Notes under the pieces: model-generated
The model's database searches: none
What the model saw: only the letters and a program-made list of their open reading frames with translations
What the model was told of the DNA's origin: nothing
DNA from: an uncultured Peptococcaceae bacterium
GTDB lineage: Bacteria; Bacillota; Peptococcia; Peptococcales; Peptococcaceae
Assembly: GCA_910585405.1 (NCBI GenBank)
Contig: CAJUDO010000004.1
Span: 62,001 to 126,000 of the forward strand
DNA length: 64,000 nt
Direction: 5' to 3'
Position numbers and translations under genes: made by a program
In this document: positions 24,711 through 33,013 of the stretch, one piece after another
Position numbering within the stretch: the stretch's first letter is position 1
How the letters are laid out: each line of letters begins with the position of its first letter

Positions 24711-25637
24711 ATGCGGACCGAACATCTGGAGTACTTTTTAAAACTGGCTCAAACCAACTCGATTACCCAAGCTGCCAAAGAATTATACACAACCCACCAA
24801 AATGTCAGTAAAATCATCCGGCAATTGGAAGAAGATCTAGGCACTACGTTGTTTCTGCGCAACCAGAAGGGGGTAGAGCTGACCCCTACCGGACAATTGC
24901 TTCTGCCGGTGGCACAGCGCACTTTTACAGATTTTTCTCAATTGCGCAAAGATATTACCGCGCTGGAGAAACGGCCCCATCTCACTGGCGCTTTACAGAT
25001 ATTCAGCTCGGATACGGTGTCTTATTCCATGCTCTCCAATGTGATCCAGATCTTCAGCGATCTCTATCCGGATCTGTCTATTCATTTACATAACACCGAT
25101 GCCCTTACCATACTGCAGGAGGTGGCGCTGCACCCAACCAGAATTGGCATCACCGCCGTGCTGAGCAACCCGGAATTTCAGCATCTTTATGAGCCATACT
25201 TACAGCAGGTCAATCTGTATCCACTGATTCAGGATACCTATTACTGTCTGGTCGGCAATTCTTCCCCGCTGGCAGAATTGAAATCCATCTCTCTGGCACA
25301 GTTTGTCCAGTATCCTTATATCGCCACCACTGTAAACGATGAGGGGGAAAATGCCCTCACCCGTTTAGTGACCGAGCGGGGCGGCTCTGTCGCCTTTTCT
25401 ACGAATGATATCCTCACCTATATTGATATGGTGGGAAAACGGAATTATGTGGCCTTTACAAGCGGTCTGGCTCGTCAAAAAAACACTGGCTCTACCGTAT
25501 TTACCGAAGCCAAAATGCTTCCACTTCAGGAGGATATGCGCCTTCACATCGTGCTGGTTACCAACCGGCAGGCACAGTTGGATCAGGCCAGTCAGACATT
25601 TGTGGATTTCATCAAAAACTGTCATATTTATCTGTAA
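24711..25637 (+). CDS. LysR-family transcriptional regulator (cassette 2)
   Basis: A 308-residue LysR regulator with an N-terminal winged helix-turn-helix (about 3-62; NSITQAAKELYTTHQNVSKIIRQLEEDLGTTLF) and a periplasmic-binding-protein-like effector domain (about 90-300). The frame is open 43 codons upstream, but GGAAAGGAAG lies before the ATG at 24711 and this gives the normal length. Its divergent position makes the cassette 2 hydrolase and permease its likely targets, probably in response to a small anionic ligand. Confidence 0.9.
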   Translation: MRTEHLEYFLKLAQTNSITQAAKELYTTHQNVSKIIRQLEEDLGTTLFLRNQKGVELTPTGQLLLPVAQRTFTDFSQLRKDITALEKRPHLTGALQIFSSDTVSYSMLSNVIQIFSDLYPDLSIHLHNTDALTILQEVALHPTRIGITAVLSNPEFQHLYEPYLQQVNLYPLIQDTYYCLVGNSSPLAELKSISLAQFVQYPYIATTVNDEGENALTRLVTERGGSVAFSTNDILTYIDMVGKRNYVAFTSGLARQKNTGSTVFTEAKMLPLQEDMRLHIVLVTNRQAQLDQASQTFVDFIKNCHIYL

Positions 25638-25688
25638 TGCGCTATTCTCTCAAGAAGCAAACAGAGATGGCAAATTTCCGATAAAAAA

Positions 25689-25721
25689 GGACGCTCTGCA
25701 TGCATAGAGAGCGCCCTTTTT
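25689..25721 (+). terminator. Terminator of the cassette 2 LysR gene
   Basis: GGACGCTCT (25689-25697) pairs with AGAGCGCCC (25708-25716) with one mismatch, followed by TTTTT. Confidence 0.75.
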
Positions 25722-25796
25722 CGTTGTTGCCGCCTTGATTAAGGCTTTATAGTATTGGCAAATGCTATTAGTGATCTAATCTAGTCAACTAAATTA

Positions 25797-25828
25797 AAGA
25801 AAAAAATGGCTACCAAAAGGCAACCATT
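25797..25828 (-). terminator. Terminator of the toxin-antitoxin operon
   Basis: On the minus strand AATGGTTGCC and GGTAGCCATT pair completely (two G:U) around TTTT and run into TTTTTTT. Confidence 0.75.
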
Positions 25829-25843
25829 CTTTTTATTTTTTCT

Positions 25844-26116
25844 CTAAAACAACTCGCTGTGCGATCCCGTCCGGGTGAGATATAAAGTCAACTCGTTCCC
25901 GTCCACTTCGTAGATCAGCAGCCAATCTGGGGTAATGTGGCACTCACGACACCCCGCATAATCCCCGGAAAGCTGGTGATCTCTATTCCTCTCTGGCAGC
26001 GGCTCCCCCGCTGCCAGCGTTTTAATAATATCGGTCAGCAAAGAAATATCAAAACCGCTCTTTTTTACGCGCTTCAAATCCTTTTGAAACTTTGTGGTTG
26101 GTCTTACATTATACAT
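25844..26116 (-). CDS. YafQ-family mRNA interferase toxin
   Basis: A 90-residue RelE/ParE-superfamily toxin of the YafQ type: RPTTKFQKDLKRVKKSG at the start, then RDHQLSGDYAGCRECHITPDWLLIYEVD and LTRTGSHSELF. The central His of CHITPDWLLIY and the C-terminal TGSHSELF are conserved in ribosome-dependent mRNA-cleaving YafQ proteins. The ATG at 26114-26116 overlaps the antitoxin stop (ATGTATAA), giving tight coupling. Confidence 0.9.
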   Translation of the reverse strand: MYNVRPTTKFQKDLKRVKKSGFDISLLTDIIKTLAAGEPLPERNRDHQLSGDYAGCRECHITPDWLLIYEVDGNELTLYLTRTGSHSELF

Positions 26117-26390
26117 CAGCAAGCAGCTCCTCCATCATCTGATCGACGTCGGAATAGGTTTTGCCGAGGTCCGGGTTGGCTTTCATTCTCTTTACTTCCT
26201 GGATTGCTTCGACGGTTTCAGCGTTCGGCATGTCTCCACTGATTTCAAAGGGTATTCTATACTCCCGCACCGCCTTACGCGCAAAAATATTAAACGCCGT
26301 TGTCATCGTCATTCCCATATCAGCACAGAACGCCTCAAACTGCCGCTTCAAATCCGCGTCCATACGAATATTAATATTTGTATTTGCCAT
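26109..26390 (-). CDS. RelB/DinJ-family antitoxin
   Basis: A 93-residue antitoxin with a ribbon-helix-helix N terminus (NINIRMDADLKRQFEAFCADMGMTMTTAFNIFAR) and an acidic C-terminal tail for toxin binding. AAAGGAG precedes the ATG at 26388-26390. First gene of the pair; it normally represses its own promoter. Confidence 0.9.
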   Translation of the reverse strand: MANTNINIRMDADLKRQFEAFCADMGMTMTTAFNIFARKAVREYRIPFEISGDMPNAETVEAIQEVKRMKANPDLGKTYSDVDQMMEELLADV

Positions 26391-26422
26391 AGGTAGCAAC
26401 TCCTTTCACGCTTATTATATTT

Positions 26423-26451
26423 ATTGTATAGTTTTTTATTTACACTGTCAA
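26423..26451 (-). promoter_or_regulatory. Promoter of the toxin-antitoxin operon
   Basis: Minus-strand TTGACA (26446-26451) and TACAAT (26423-26428) with 17-bp spacing. A second -10-like TATAAT lies at 26414-26419. Confidence 0.65.
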
Positions 26452-26571
26452 CACGCCTTTCGCCTTTTTATCCTAGCCTAGGCTATCCTCAAATAAATCG
26501 CCAATATTTTTTGCGTTGTTGTCTCTTTTATAATATTTTCACTAAAAAATTTTATTCAGATTTTTTCTCAC

Positions 26572-26608
26572 TGTCAACTTTTCACTTTATTACTTCATCT
26601 AATATAAT
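26572..26608 (+). promoter_or_regulatory. Promoter of the sigma factor operon
   Basis: A sigma-A-like TTTCAC (26580-26585) with TATAAT (26603-26608) at 17 bp overlaps a possible ECF-type site, TGTCAAC (26572-26578) with CATCTA (26596-26601). The second would fit autoregulation; the sequence does not decide. Confidence 0.4.
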
Positions 26609-26643
26609 ATAAGTTATTTCATTGCAGAAACGAGGTGCACCCT

Positions 26644-27144
26644 TTGCAGCCAGATAATCAGAATCTCTATCAGGCACTGACTACCTTTTTACTCAACGAA
26701 CAGCAAAAATTCTATCGACTGGCCTATAGCTACTGCCATAACCCGGAAACATCTATGGATCTGGTGCAAAGCGCTGCCTGCAAGGCGCTGGAGAAGTACA
26801 CAACCATACAAAATCCCGATTATATGAAAACATGGTTCTATCGAATTTTGATTAATGAATGCCTGGATTATCTGCGACGCAGCAAACGGGAAACCGTTGA
26901 GGAAACCCTGCCAGAAGAACAAAGCCACGACCCACTGAGTCAACAGGCCGATCACCTGGACTTGTATCAGGCGATTATGCAGCTGCCGCCTGAATTAAAA
27001 ACTATTGTACTACTCCGCTATTTTGAAGATATGACGCTGAAAGAGATTGCACATGTCACAAATATTAACGAGAATACTGTAAAATCCCGTTTATATGCCA
27101 GTCTAAAAAAATTACGTCTGTCCTTAAAGGAGGAACTTGTATGA
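26644..27144 (+). CDS. ECF sigma factor, SigV-like
   Basis: A 166-residue extracytoplasmic-function sigma factor. Region 2 is at about residues 15-85 (YRLAYSYCHNPETSMDLVQSA, TWFYRILINECLDYLRR) and region 4 at about 105-160 (LPPELKTIVLLRYFEDMTLKEIAHVTNINENTVKSRLY). The frame is open to a GTG at 26635, but that codon lies within GAGGTG; the TTG at 26644 is correctly spaced from it and I prefer it, with moderate certainty. It overlaps the RsiV-like gene by 4 bp. That pairing and the family resemblance suggest a lysozyme/envelope-stress response like B. subtilis SigV. Confidence 0.88.
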   Translation: MQPDNQNLYQALTTFLLNEQQKFYRLAYSYCHNPETSMDLVQSAACKALEKYTTIQNPDYMKTWFYRILINECLDYLRRSKRETVEETLPEEQSHDPLSQQADHLDLYQAIMQLPPELKTIVLLRYFEDMTLKEIAHVTNINENTVKSRLYASLKKLRLSLKEELV

Positions 27145-28016
27145 ATGACATCTATACTCAGGAAGACCTGCAGCAGACACAACAGCTTTATCAATCCATA
27201 CCTGTACCCGAAGAGCTATCTGCACGACTGGAGCAGAGCATTGCCCAATATCAGCCGGCAAAGAAAAAACGCCAGATGCCGCGTTTTCTAAAATTTTCCT
27301 CTCTGGCAGCTGTCTGCCTGCTGTCTTTTCTAGCAGTATGCAATCTGTCCCCGGTCGTGGCACAGGGCGTCAGCGATATGCCGTTTTGGGGCTCTGTGGG
27401 ACAATTATTTCCCGCCAAACACGATATGCAAAATGACGGCACCATTAGTTTTTCTATCACCCATCCTGCACTCAGTGGCCGCTCGGCGCTCTCCCAATCT
27501 ATCAATGCGCAAATCAGCCACATTGTGATGGAGCGCACCACAGAGGCACAGCAACGCCTTGATGAATATCACCAGGCTTTTTTAGCCACCGGCGGCACAG
27601 AATCAGAATGGGCAGAACATGATTTTCAAATCAATATTGATTATCAGCTGCTCTGCCGCACGGACCAGTATCTTTCTTTCGTTGTCACTTCGGTAGAAGA
27701 CTGGAGCAACGCCTATGAGTCCTGCTGGTACTATAATCTGGATTTACAGCACTGTACACAGCCTACTTTACAGGATCTCTTAGGCGAAGATTATATTCAG
27801 ATTGCCAATGCACAAATCCAGCAGCAGATTGCGGACCGTTTGGCAACTGATGGCGATGCGGCCTACTTTTCTCCAGAAGAAGGTGGATTCACCTCCATCA
27901 ATGAGGACACGCCTTTTTATATCAACAAAGCAGGCAATCCCGTCATCGTCTTTGAGCGCTACAGTATTGCCCCAGGCTTTATGGGACGCCAAGAGTTTGA
28001 GCTTACAAAAGAATAA
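27141..28016 (+). CDS. RsiV-like anti-sigma factor with DUF4163/DUF3298 ectodomain
   Basis: A 291-residue single-pass membrane protein. A cytoplasmic N terminus of about 48 residues would hold the sigma factor, a membrane segment follows at about 50-70 (SSLAAVCLLSFLAVCNLSPVVA), and the exported part carries a DUF4163-like region (about 85-190) and a DUF3298-like region (about 200-285, TLQDLLGEDY, FYINKAGNPVIVFERYSIAPGFMG). In B. subtilis RsiV this ectodomain binds lysozyme and triggers proteolysis that frees SigV. AAGGAGGAAC precedes the ATG. There is no obvious resistance gene such as oatA next to it here. Confidence 0.82.
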   Translation: MNDIYTQEDLQQTQQLYQSIPVPEELSARLEQSIAQYQPAKKKRQMPRFLKFSSLAAVCLLSFLAVCNLSPVVAQGVSDMPFWGSVGQLFPAKHDMQNDGTISFSITHPALSGRSALSQSINAQISHIVMERTTEAQQRLDEYHQAFLATGGTESEWAEHDFQINIDYQLLCRTDQYLSFVVTSVEDWSNAYESCWYYNLDLQHCTQPTLQDLLGEDYIQIANAQIQQQIADRLATDGDAAYFSPEEGGFTSINEDTPFYINKAGNPVIVFERYSIAPGFMGRQEFELTKE

Positions 28017-28033
28017 TTACTGCAAAAACAAAA

Positions 28034-28069
28034 TAGCCTGCTGCGTTGTCTACCCAACACAGCAGGCTA
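28034..28069. terminator. Bidirectional terminator between rsiV-like gene and ndk
   Basis: TAGCCTGCTG (28034-28043) and CAGCAGGCTA (28060-28069) with an inner GTTG/CAAC stem. Plus side: AATCTTTTG. Minus side: TTTTGTTTTTG. Confidence 0.85.
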
Positions 28070-28093
28070 ATCTTTTGCCCTTCTCAAATGCGC

Positions 28094-28543
28094 TTACTCA
28101 AATAACCATTTTTCTGGCAAATATTCGTAATCCAATACTTCTTTTTCATCAAAGTAAATGGCAATTTCTCTTGCAGCAGATTCTACACTGTCAGAGCCAT
28201 GTACCACATTGCGCCCAACTTCCTGAGCAAAATCGCCGCGGATTGTACCGCAAGCAGCTTCCAATGGATTGGTCGCACCATTTAATTTACGTACTTCTGC
28301 CACTGCATTTTTACCTTCCAGTACCAAAGCCACTACCGGACCGCTGGTAATATAAGATAACAGCCCTGGGAAAAACGGTTTGTTTACATGTTCTGCGTAG
28401 TGCTGACGAGCCAACTCATCCGTTACCTGCATTATTTTCATGGCGGCAATGCGCAGGCCCTTTGCTTCATAACGGCTGATAATTGTCCCTACCAGACCTC
28501 TTTGTACGGCATCTGGTTTAATCATTGCAAATGTTTTTTCCAT
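28094..28543 (-). CDS. ndk: Nucleoside diphosphate kinase
   Basis: A 149-residue enzyme that balances nucleoside triphosphates using a phosphohistidine. FAMIKPDAVQRGLVG at the N terminus and the active-site His in RNVVHGSDSVESA are diagnostic. It is 41 bp downstream of ftsH and probably co-transcribed with tilS-ftsH. Confidence 0.97.
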   Translation of the reverse strand: MEKTFAMIKPDAVQRGLVGTIISRYEAKGLRIAAMKIMQVTDELARQHYAEHVNKPFFPGLLSYITSGPVVALVLEGKNAVAEVRKLNGATNPLEAACGTIRGDFAQEVGRNVVHGSDSVESAAREIAIYFDEKEVLDYEYLPEKWLFE

Positions 28544-28584
28544 CGTTGTTGTCCCCTTTTTAAATTAATATATAAACCTTGCCT

Positions 28585-30600
28585 TTACTCCATCGGTTCT
28601 TGTGGCTCTGTCTTTTCTTTGACAGGCACATCTTCCTCTTTCTGTAATGTTACAGAATCAAACGGAGTAGGAACTGTGGTTTCCTCAGTAGGTTCTTCTG
28701 TTTTCTCTGCTTGCGTTGTCAATCCTTTTTGCTCCCGCAGCAATTCTTCTTTCTTCTGGTCCAGATCTTCCAAAGAACGGCCTTCCATGAGCGCCACAAA
28801 TTCGTCGGCCTGGATGGTTTCCCGTTCTTTCAGGGTTTCCGCAATAATGGTCAGCTTATCGAGATTTTCGCTGAGCAGCCGCCGCGCTTCTGCATGGCAT
28901 TCATCCATCAAACGTTTTACTTCTTTGTCGATGGAATAGGCCACTGCTTCACTGTAGTTGCGGTCGCGTCCCAAATCACGGCCCAGAAATACCTGATCAT
29001 TGTTATTGTTGCCAAAGGTGATTGTACCCAGCTCATCGGACATCCCCCACTCGGTAATCATTCGGCGTATGGTGCTGGTGGCCCGCTCAATATCGTTGGA
29101 AGCGCCAGTGCTGATTTCATGCAGCACGATTTCTTCTGCCACACGACCGCCCAACATCATAATGATTTGTTGCCGCAAATGGGTGCGTGTCATGTAGTTG
29201 CGGTCCTCTGTCGGCAATAGCAGCGTATATCCGCCTGCACGACCCCGAGGAATAATGGACACTTTATGCACGGGATCGCACTCGGGCAGCAGATAACCAC
29301 ACAGCGCATGACCGGCTTCATGATAGGATACCAGGTTTTTCTCATATTCACTCATCATGGCCCGGGATTTCTTTTCCGGTCCGGCAATTACCCGCTCAAT
29401 AGACTGCTCCAACTGCTGCTGCCCTACTTTTTTCAGACCTAAACGGGCGGACAGCAGTGCTGCTTCATTCACCAGGTTGGCTAAATCTGCGCCGGTAAAT
29501 CCAGCTGTCTGCTTGGCAATCACAGCCAAATCGACATCGCTGGCCAATGGTTTTTTGCGCACATGAACCTTCAAAATTTCCTCGCGGCCCTTGACATCAG
29601 GGCGATCTACGGTAACCTGACGGTCAAAACGTCCTGGACGCAATAGCGCCGGGTCCAAAATATCCGGACGGTTGGTAGCTGCCAAAATGATAATCCCTTC
29701 GTTGCTATTGAAGCCGTCCATCTCTACCAACAACTGGTTCAGCGTCTGTTCCCGTTCATCATGTCCGCCGCCTACACCGGCACCGCGCTGACGGCCTACC
29801 GCGTCAATCTCATCGATAAAAATGATACACGGTGCGTTTTTCTTGGCCTGTTCAAACAAATCGCGCACACGAGACGCCCCTACGCCGACAAACATTTCCA
29901 CAAAGTCTGAACCGCTGATGCTGAAAAAAGCTACGCCTGCTTCCCCGGCAACTGCGCGGGCCAGCAAAGTTTTCCCTGTGCCCGGAGGCCCGTACAGCAA
30001 CACGCCCTTGGGAATCTTGGCTCCGATTTCATTGAACTTTTTCGGCATTTTCAGGAACTCTACAATTTCTTCCAGTTCCTCTTTCACCTCGTCAGCCCCT
30101 GCTACATCATCAAAGGTGACGCGATTTTTCTCATCTAAGGTAACTCTGGCCTTGCTCTTGCCAAACTGCATGACCTTGCCCCCACCGCCTTGGCTCTGCT
30201 GCATGAAAAAGAACAACAGACCAACCATAAGCAAAAACGGCAATATTGTGCTCAAAATACTGAGCCATGGTGACGGTGATGGGGTTTCCAGCTGGGTGAT
30301 ATCCACTTCATTTTCCCGGAATACCTTCAAGACAGTATCGGCATTTTCTCTGGGAATAATCACCCCAGTGAACTCTGTGCCATCGGCTAGCTTCCCGTCT
30401 ACACTCTGCGTATTTTCATACGTGGTAATTTCAACACTGACCAGATCCCCTGCTTCCGCACTGTCCAGCAGCTGGGTGTAATTTTTTATATTTGCTTCAG
30501 GAACTTGCTCCTGTGATACCGGCGCAGTCATACGAATCATGGTCATTGCCAGCAGCACAATCACCATATAAACCGCTATCGTTCTAAATCCTCTATTCAA
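28585..30600 (-). CDS. ftsH: ATP-dependent zinc metalloprotease FtsH
   Basis: A 671-residue membrane-anchored AAA+ protease for quality control of membrane and regulatory proteins. Two membrane segments (about 7-25 and 110-128) flank a periplasmic domain; Walker A is GPPGTGKT, Walker B IIFIDEIDAVG, SRH region LLRPGRFDRQ, and the zinc site HEAGH. The acidic C-terminal tail (TEEPTEETT, KEKTEPQEPME) is longer than usual. The start is a TTG at 30598-30600 behind GGAGGG. Confidence 0.97.
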   Translation of the reverse strand: MNRGFRTIAVYMVIVLLAMTMIRMTAPVSQEQVPEANIKNYTQLLDSAEAGDLVSVEITTYENTQSVDGKLADGTEFTGVIIPRENADTVLKVFRENEVDITQLETPSPSPWLSILSTILPFLLMVGLLFFFMQQSQGGGGKVMQFGKSKARVTLDEKNRVTFDDVAGADEVKEELEEIVEFLKMPKKFNEIGAKIPKGVLLYGPPGTGKTLLARAVAGEAGVAFFSISGSDFVEMFVGVGASRVRDLFEQAKKNAPCIIFIDEIDAVGRQRGAGVGGGHDEREQTLNQLLVEMDGFNSNEGIIILAATNRPDILDPALLRPGRFDRQVTVDRPDVKGREEILKVHVRKKPLASDVDLAVIAKQTAGFTGADLANLVNEAALLSARLGLKKVGQQQLEQSIERVIAGPEKKSRAMMSEYEKNLVSYHEAGHALCGYLLPECDPVHKVSIIPRGRAGGYTLLLPTEDRNYMTRTHLRQQIIMMLGGRVAEEIVLHEISTGASNDIERATSTIRRMITEWGMSDELGTITFGNNNNDQVFLGRDLGRDRNYSEAVAYSIDKEVKRLMDECHAEARRLLSENLDKLTIIAETLKERETIQADEFVALMEGRSLEDLDQKKEELLREQKGLTTQAEKTEEPTEETTVPTPFDSVTLQKEEDVPVKEKTEPQEPME

Positions 30601-30699
30601 TGCTTACCCTCCTCTTTCTATATCTAACTTTTCTTTTCCCCGCACTGCGATAAAAATCCTTTTCCTCCGGCAATTTTATTTATGAAATTCTTGCATATT

Positions 30700-32070
30700 T
30701 TAACGCCGCGTATGCTGCTTCACGCAGCGCAGCACTGCGCGTTTTTGGGTTTCCGCAGTTATTTTGACACAGTCCGCCAGAAAATAACCGGGAATCCAGA
30801 TAATTTTTCCCCGGCAAAGCACCAGCGGCAATCGGTTGCGCTCCTCTGCCGGTATTTTTTTATCAATCATAAATTTTTTCAGTGATTTGTGACCGCAGGA
30901 CAGCTGCAGGCAATCTCCCGCTTTGCGATTGCGGATTTCCAATGTTTCGCCAAGCTGCGCCGCGTCTACAGACACAGTCCAATGTTCATCCCGCGAAGCA
31001 CCTCGTTCTTCTGCTACCATTCCGATAAATTCATACGGCGCTTCCTCCAGGCGCAAGGGCTGCTGCCATTGCCAGAAATATTGGTAGCTCTCCTGCCGCT
31101 GCTGCTGCCATTCCACGCCCAAAACGTCATAACGGCGATAAAATACAGCTCCGCCGAAAAGGGAGAGCTGTTGACTGCCTTCTATCCCTCGGGCAATATG
31201 CTCCATCTGTTCAATCTGCCGAAAGGTCAGATTTTCTCCAGAACCGGTCAGTTGCCGGTACAGCTGCTGCAGCAGCCGCCTTTGTATCGCTGTATGCTGC
31301 GCCTGCCAAACTGTGGCAGGAAATTGTACGCATCCACCTGCACAGCTTCCATATTGGCGCCAGATTTGTTCTGTAGACTGCTCTAGATAGTCGGTATCGG
31401 CACTACAGCATTCCTGCAGGCGTAGCAGCGCGTCTACAATCCGAGGATTATATTCCCGTAACTGCGGCAAAAGCTCCAGCCGAATTTGATTGCGCAGACA
31501 TTCGGGCTCTAAATTGCTGCTGTCTGTGAAGTAGTGCAAATGATGCGCCTCGCAATAGTGGAGCAATTCGCCTTTGCTCACCTGCGCCAGCGGACGAATA
31601 ATCCAGCCATCCTTAGGCGGCATCGCCGCCAAGCCATCTAAGCCGCAGCCGCGAATCAAATGCAGCAAACTGCTTTCCGCCCTGTCATCCTTGTGATGTC
31701 CCAACGCTAACTTGTCAATCTGCCAGGCTTCTGCCATTTCCCGAAAACAGGCAAAGCGCGCCTCGTGTCCTGCCTGTTCCAAAGACATTCCCTTTTCCTG
31801 CGCCCATGCTGCCACATCAATTCGGAACAAACGGAAAGGGATTCCCCATATTGCGCATTGCTCCTGCACATAGCTAGCTTCTTCCTCTGCTTCCGGGCGC
31901 AGGCCGTGATGCACATGCACTACAAACAAATGAATCCCTAGCCGCTCCTGTCTGCTATAGAGCAAATGCAGCAGTGCCATGGAATCAGGCCCGCCTGATA
32001 CGCCCAAAAGCACATTGTCCCCAGACTGCAACATTTCATATTGTTCAATGGTTCGCCAAACCTGTTTCAC
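30700..32070 (-). CDS. tilS: tRNA(Ile)-lysidine synthase
   Basis: A 456-residue enzyme converting C34 of tRNA-Ile(CAU) to lysidine. The PP-loop motif SGGPDS is near residue 26, followed by VHVHHGLRPEAEEEA, and the C-terminal domain ends with KKFMIDKKIPAEERNRLPL. AAGGAG is 8 bp before the GTG at 32068-32070, which I prefer over the GTG three codons earlier that overlaps it. Normally hpt stands between tilS and ftsH in Firmicutes; here only a 99-bp gap is present. Confidence 0.95.
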   Translation of the reverse strand: MKQVWRTIEQYEMLQSGDNVLLGVSGGPDSMALLHLLYSRQERLGIHLFVVHVHHGLRPEAEEEASYVQEQCAIWGIPFRLFRIDVAAWAQEKGMSLEQAGHEARFACFREMAEAWQIDKLALGHHKDDRAESSLLHLIRGCGLDGLAAMPPKDGWIIRPLAQVSKGELLHYCEAHHLHYFTDSSNLEPECLRNQIRLELLPQLREYNPRIVDALLRLQECCSADTDYLEQSTEQIWRQYGSCAGGCVQFPATVWQAQHTAIQRRLLQQLYRQLTGSGENLTFRQIEQMEHIARGIEGSQQLSLFGGAVFYRRYDVLGVEWQQQRQESYQYFWQWQQPLRLEEAPYEFIGMVAEERGASRDEHWTVSVDAAQLGETLEIRNRKAGDCLQLSCGHKSLKKFMIDKKIPAEERNRLPLVLCRGKIIWIPGYFLADCVKITAETQKRAVLRCVKQHTRR

Positions 32071-32117
32071 CCTTTGCACTCCTTATCTTTATGTCCTCGT
32101 TTTCATATTTCTTTATT

Positions 32118-32146
32118 ATTATACCAGACTGTTTCCGCTTGAAAAA
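32118..32146 (-). promoter_or_regulatory. Candidate promoter of tilS-ftsH-ndk
   Basis: TATAAT on the minus strand (32118-32123) with a weak TTTTTC (32141-32146) at 17 bp. Confidence 0.45.
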
Positions 32147-32191
32147 GGCAAAATGTGAAGAATCAGCAAAAAACACAATTTGATATAAAAC

Positions 32192-32228
32192 AAAAAGTGT
32201 ATATACCTTTTCATTTGGCATATACACT
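32192..32228 (-). terminator. Terminator of the RND-TetR operon
   Basis: On the minus strand AGTGTATATGCC pairs with GGTATATACACT (12 bp, one G:U) and is followed by TTTTTGTTTT. Confidence 0.75.
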
Positions 32229-32289
32229 GAATGTTTAAATTTCTATTTATCTTTGCAGCCACGAGCCAGTCAGGCTTCCTATCACGTTT

Positions 32290-32937
32290 TCAGGATGAAA
32301 CGGCTCTGTTTTGGTCTACCAAGCAATTTTTCACGGACAATCCATGTAGCACCATTTGAATAATTTCTTCTTCTAAACGCTGCTGTGTGGCTTCCTCCTT
32401 CTTCTCTTGCGTTTTTCTCTTTTCCGAGCCCAGAAAATGCGCAACGCCTATCAGGATTCCCATCAGATAACACATAATCAGGCGATCGTCTATATCGCCA
32501 ATTTCTCCGCGCTGCTTGGCACCAGTAATTAATTTTCCCAGCACATCGTCAATGCGTTGCTTCACTTCATTGATCACCTCGCCGCCTCTGCTGTGCTCTA
32601 CACACATTGGCGGTGTTTCGGCCATAAACTGCATAATATAGTGAGACAGTTCTATTAAGCTCCCCACATGGAAATGTACGATCTGACGCAAATTTTCTTC
32701 AAAGGAATTTTCCTCTTGGATTAAATCCAACAATTTATCACAATAAGCAATGATAACTTGCCGGTGCATCTCCAAGAAAATATCCAGCTTGCTGTCAAAA
32801 TACTGATATAGCGTGCCTTTCCCTACACCTGCCCGTTTTGCAATTTCCTCGGAAGTCGCATTATGATAGCCCTTCTCAAAGAATACCTCATGTGCTGCTG
32901 TTAGGATCATTGCCCGTTTATCTAATTTTTCCCCCAT
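32290..32937 (-). CDS. TetR-family repressor of the RND pump
   Basis: A 215-residue TetR/AcrR regulator. The N-terminal helix-turn-helix is at about residues 9-55 (ILTAAHEVFFEKGYHNATSEEIAKRAGVGKGTLYQYFDSK), the rest is a helical ligand domain. It is the last gene of the operon after the membrane-fusion protein and RND genes, 76 bp past the RND stop, with a weak hairpin in the gap. A perfect TetR-type palindrome lies at the operon promoter, so negative autoregulation is likely. Confidence 0.9.
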   Translation of the reverse strand: MGEKLDKRAMILTAAHEVFFEKGYHNATSEEIAKRAGVGKGTLYQYFDSKLDIFLEMHRQVIIAYCDKLLDLIQEENSFEENLRQIVHFHVGSLIELSHYIMQFMAETPPMCVEHSRGGEVINEVKQRIDDVLGKLITGAKQRGEIGDIDDRLIMCYLMGILIGVAHFLGSEKRKTQEKKEEATQQRLEEEIIQMVLHGLSVKNCLVDQNRAVSS

Positions 32938-32967
32938 TGTTTTCCTCCGTCGTATTACAAAAGCCTT

Positions 32968-32991
32968 GGGAGCTGCCTATTGACAACTCCC
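32968..32991 (-). terminator. Weak hairpin between RND and TetR genes
   Basis: GGGAGTTG and CAGCTCCC (minus strand, one G:U) around eight bases, followed after four bases by CTTTTG. It could lower TetR expression relative to the pump. Confidence 0.35.
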
Positions 32992-33013
32992 TTGGCAACT
33001 GGTGGTTGCTGAA

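Noticed and set aside
32045..32227. 60-codon minus-strand frame before tilS
   Set aside because: It starts inside the operon terminator hairpin and covers the tilS promoter.
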